Positions 4,980 through 6,689 of a DNA stretch of 6,689 bases are shown in pieces. The notes beneath the pieces were generated by a model. The model did no database searches. It was given only the letters and a program-made list of their open reading frames with translations, and was not told where the DNA came from. How positions within the stretch are numbered: the first letter of the stretch is position 1; each line of letters begins with the position of its first letter. This DNA comes from Bacteroidales bacterium (GTDB lineage Bacteria > Bacteroidota > Bacteroidia > Bacteroidales > GCA-2711565): positions 1 through 6,689 of the forward strand of contig JAOZQX010000076.1 in assembly GCA_029931995.1 (NCBI GenBank), read 5' to 3'. The translations under genes were made by a program, and so were the position numbers.

Positions 4980-6689
4980 TTATTTCAAATCTTCTACCTG
5001 GGCTTGAATGGCTGTAATCAAAACAGTGTTTACAATGTCTTTAACCAAACATCCTCTACTTAAATCATTCACAGGTTTATTTAAACCTTGAGAAACAGGA
5101 CCAACAGCCACAGCTCCCGCTGCACGTTGCACTGCTTTATAGGTATTATTTCCGGTATTTAAATCGGGAAATATATAGATTGTAGCTTTACCGGCCACTT
5201 CACTATTAGGCATTTTTTGTTTCGCAACAATAGGATCAAAGGCTGCATCGTATTGTATCGGGCCTTCAATCTTTATGTCGGGACGGCGTTTTCTGGCAAT
5301 CTTAGTTGCTGATCGAACTTTGTTAACATCAGCTCCTTTACCAGATTCACCGGTTGAATATGAAAGCATGGCAACCCGAGGTTCAACACCAAACATTTTG
5401 GCTGTATCAGCCGAACTAATTGCAATATCTGCTAACTGTTCATCATTGGGGTTGGGATTAATAGCACAGTCAGCATAAACCAACACACGATCGGCAAAAC
5501 ACATAAAGAAACAACTTGAAACGATAGAGAAACCGGGTTTTGCTTTTATAAACTCAAAAGCAGGGCGAATAGTATGCTGAGTTGTATGAGCCGCACCCGA
5601 AACCATTCCACCAGCATGACCTTTGTATACCATCATGGTTCCAAGATAACTAACATCCAGCATCATGTCTTGTGCCATTTCGCGAGTAATGCCTTTGTCC
5701 TTACGTAAATTATAATAGGTGGCAGCATAATCATTAATCAAATCATTATCGTAAGGATCGATGATATGAACCCCATCCAATTCAAGATGTAAAGCATGCG
5801 CCTTTTTATAGATCTCATCCTCATTGCCAAGAATAGTAATATCAACAACATTACGTCTTAACAATATCTCCGCTGCCCGTAATATCCGATCATCTGTTCC
5901 TTCGGGAAGTACAATATGCTTACGGTTTGCACGAGCTCGTTCAAATAATTCGTACTCAAACATAAGCGGTGTAACCACTCCTTTTGTACGCAATGAAACT
6001 AATTTCTTGATCTTATTTCCATCCACAACATCCTCAAAGTGACCAAGAGCTTCGGCCATTCGCCGCTCATTATCCGGCCTCAGTATTGACCGGATATTAT
6101 TAACTTTCACAGCCGTTTCATACGTATCAGTTTCAACACTGAGAATCGCTACGGGTAATTTTTTAATTCCACGAATTAATTTCATCACCTCCGCATTTGG
6201 CTTAAAACCACCCGTTAAAATAATTCCGGTAATTTTGGGGAAATTATCAGATATTAAAGTCATTAGCAAGCCGACCAACACATCAGTACGATCACCAGAC
6301 ATGATGACCACTGTTCCGGCTTCGGTGTTTTTAAGTATATTTTCAATGTTCATGGCGCCCACCTTGAACTCATTGATATTGTAGTCAAGCACCGTTTCAT
6401 CACCATAAATCCGTTTTGCATTCAAAGCCGTACTAACAAGTCGTACAGTAAGTTTTTGTAGTGAGTCCAACTCGGGAATAATAAAATAATTTTCATCATC
6501 CTTACTCAAATTACTCACAGTTTTCTCAATTTCCTTTAATTCGGAATTATTAGCCCTGTTCACAAAAACTCCAAGATACGTACACTTTTCGCGACGAAGA
6601 ACTTTTTTTATCAACTGCAAAGTATCGCCAATATCCTTAACACTTTTATCACTACCATTTACCACAGCCAAAGCTGGAGCTCCTAAATG
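4980..6689 (-). CDS. pta: Phosphate acetyltransferase, long form, 5' end outside window
   Basis: Catalyses acetyl-CoA + phosphate = acetyl phosphate + CoA (EC 2.3.1.8), the first step of acetate formation with acetate kinase, in the cytoplasm. The 569 visible residues are open to the window edge; the TTG at 6671 is internal, since the reading His-Leu-Gly-Ala-Pro-Ala continues upstream. Counting from the first visible residue: 1-85 is the end of the P-loop/BioD-like domain, about 110-200 a DRTGG domain (Gly-Asp-Arg-Thr-Asp-Val at 132-137), and 237-566 the PTA_PTB catalytic domain. Near the end, Asn-Asp-Leu-Ser-Arg-Gly supplies Ser544 and Arg545, and Asp551 follows; these align with Ser309, Arg310 and Asp316 of the Methanosarcina enzyme. 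By comparison with the ~700-residue long form, about 130 N-terminal residues are missing. No ackA lies downstream; it may be upstream of the window. Confidence 0.97.
   Translation of the reverse strand, partial: HLGAPALAVVNGSDKSVKDIGDTLQLIKKVLRREKCTYLGVFVNRANNSELKEIEKTVSNLSKDDENYFIIPELDSLQKLTVRLVSTALNAKRIYGDETVLDYNINEFKVGAMNIENILKNTEAGTVVIMSGDRTDVLVGLLMTLISDNFPKITGIILTGGFKPNAEVMKLIRGIKKLPVAILSVETDTYETAVKVNNIRSILRPDNERRMAEALGHFEDVVDGNKIKKLVSLRTKGVVTPLMFEYELFERARANRKHIVLPEGTDDRILRAAEILLRRNVVDITILGNEDEIYKKAHALHLELDGVHIIDPYDNDLINDYAATYYNLRKDKGITREMAQDMMLDVSYLGTMMVYKGHAGGMVSGAAHTTQHTIRPAFEFIKAKPGFSIVSSCFFMCFADRVLVYADCAINPNPNDEQLADIAISSADTAKMFGVEPRVAMLSYSTGESGKGADVNKVRSATKIARKRRPDIKIEGPIQYDAAFDPIVAKQKMPNSEVAGKATIYIFPDLNTGNNTYKAVQRAAGAVAVGPVSQGLNKPVNDLSRGCLVKDIVNTVLITAIQAQVEDLK

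Noticed and set aside
4980..6671. Pta starting at TTG 6671
   Set aside because: The frame is open to the window edge and the upstream residues match the family, so the TTG is an internal Leu codon.

Overview
The window looks like a chromosomal segment of an AT-rich member of the Bacteroidota, probably near Bacteroidales/Marinilabiliales. This rests on low GC, OmpA-like/PorT-like outer-membrane barrels with a Bacteroidota-style signal peptide ending in Ala-Phe-Ser-Gln, a DUF6515-type secreted protein, mostly weak Shine-Dalgarno sequences, and a 189-residue protein that resembles conserved Bacteroidota proteins as I remember them. The phylum call is fairly safe; anything finer is a guess.

Left end (1-830, + strand): the 3' end of one outer-membrane beta-barrel gene, a perfect-palindrome terminator, then a second homologous barrel gene and a near-copy of the same terminator. 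The two units look like a tandem duplication. In the second copy an in-frame TGA at 754-756 sits exactly where the first copy has a GGA glycine codon. The frame beyond it still encodes the barrel's expected aromatic C-terminus (Phe-Gly-Ile-Tyr-Phe, then TAA at 775-777), so this barrel appears to have just lost its last strand signal.

Right of that, all genes are on the - strand, converging on the duplicated barrels. In transcription order they are: phosphate acetyltransferase (5' end outside the window), a secreted basic Tyr-rich DUF6515-like protein, a membrane-anchored reductive-dehalogenase-like iron-sulfur/corrinoid protein, a DUF493 protein, and a very tight cluster of crcB (fluoride channel), a DUF190 protein, a conserved hypothetical protein and acylphosphatase. 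Spacers within the last four are 2-3 nt, so they are almost certainly one operon. The dehalogenase-like gene and DUF493 are 29 nt apart and probably co-transcribed.

The most interesting gene is the dehalogenase-like one. It has the RdhA catalytic core and both 4Fe-4S motifs, but no Tat signal and no RdhB partner; instead it carries three N-terminal membrane helices. It lies about 400 bp upstream of a fluoride exporter operon, which invites, but does not prove, a dehalogenation/halide-efflux link. Its start has an unusually strong Shine-Dalgarno for this phylum, held in a small potential hairpin.

I see no tRNA, rRNA, CRISPR array, insertion sequence or phage gene in the window.
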